Part shown: one piece after another, positions 5,207-5,207 of the stretch
Layout of the letters: each line of letters begins with the position of its first letter
Position numbering within the stretch: the stretch's first letter is position 1
Assembly (NCBI GenBank): GCA_023425285.1
Contig: JAFACY010000192.1
Span: forward strand, 1 to 5,207
Reading direction: 5' to 3'
DNA: 5,207 nucleotides
From: Bacillota bacterium
GTDB taxonomy: Bacteria; Bacillota; Clostridia; Tissierellales; Sedimentibacteraceae
The notes under the pieces: generated by a model
Database searches by the model: none
The model's input: only the letters and a program-made list of their open reading frames with translations
Told to the model about the DNA's origin: nothing
Program-made: the position numbers and the translations under genes

Positions 5207-5207
5207 T

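Overview
The window looks like chromosomal DNA from a low-GC anaerobic Firmicute of the class Clostridia. The evidence is strongly A+T-rich spacers, AGA-rich codon use, near-consensus sigma-A-type promoters, strong AGGAGG-type ribosome binding sites, and the clostridial gene order ackA ... yceD-rpmF-plsX-acpP. I cannot assign a genus from the sequence alone. All eight genes are on the + strand.

Layout. (1) Positions 1-1100: acetate kinase (ackA), lacking about the first 33 codons because the window begins inside it, then a clear intrinsic terminator at 1116-1140. (2) 1168-2472: a promoter and a predicted secreted lipoprotein with a subtilisin-like (S8) peptidase domain whose active site is atypical. 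(3) 2486-3030: a compact type II toxin-antitoxin cassette with its own extended -10 promoter, a ribbon-helix-helix RelB-like antitoxin and an overlapping RelE/ParE-like toxin. (4) 3073-3825: a perfect-consensus promoter, then yceD (DUF177) and rpmF (zinc-binding ribosomal protein bL32, 59 codons), closed by a terminator at 3854-3881. (5) 3883-5206: a further promoter with a pair of short direct repeats, then plsX and acpP, whose start signals are interleaved.

How the genes relate. AckA makes ATP from acetyl phosphate. PlsX uses acyl-ACP to make acyl phosphate for phospholipid synthesis, and AcpP carries the acyl chain. YceD and bL32 belong to a widespread pairing that links 50S ribosome assembly to the fatty-acid/phospholipid locus. 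The S8 lipoprotein and the toxin-antitoxin pair sit between ackA and yceD as an accessory insert of about 1.9 kb, each with its own promoter.

No tRNA, rRNA, CRISPR array, insertion sequence or riboswitch was recognised, and no gene-free stretch exceeds 300 bases. I see no convincing new multi-gene system. The parts most worth a second look are the S8 lipoprotein family with an apparent Asp in the oxyanion-hole position and the way the accessory cassette is wired into a housekeeping locus.
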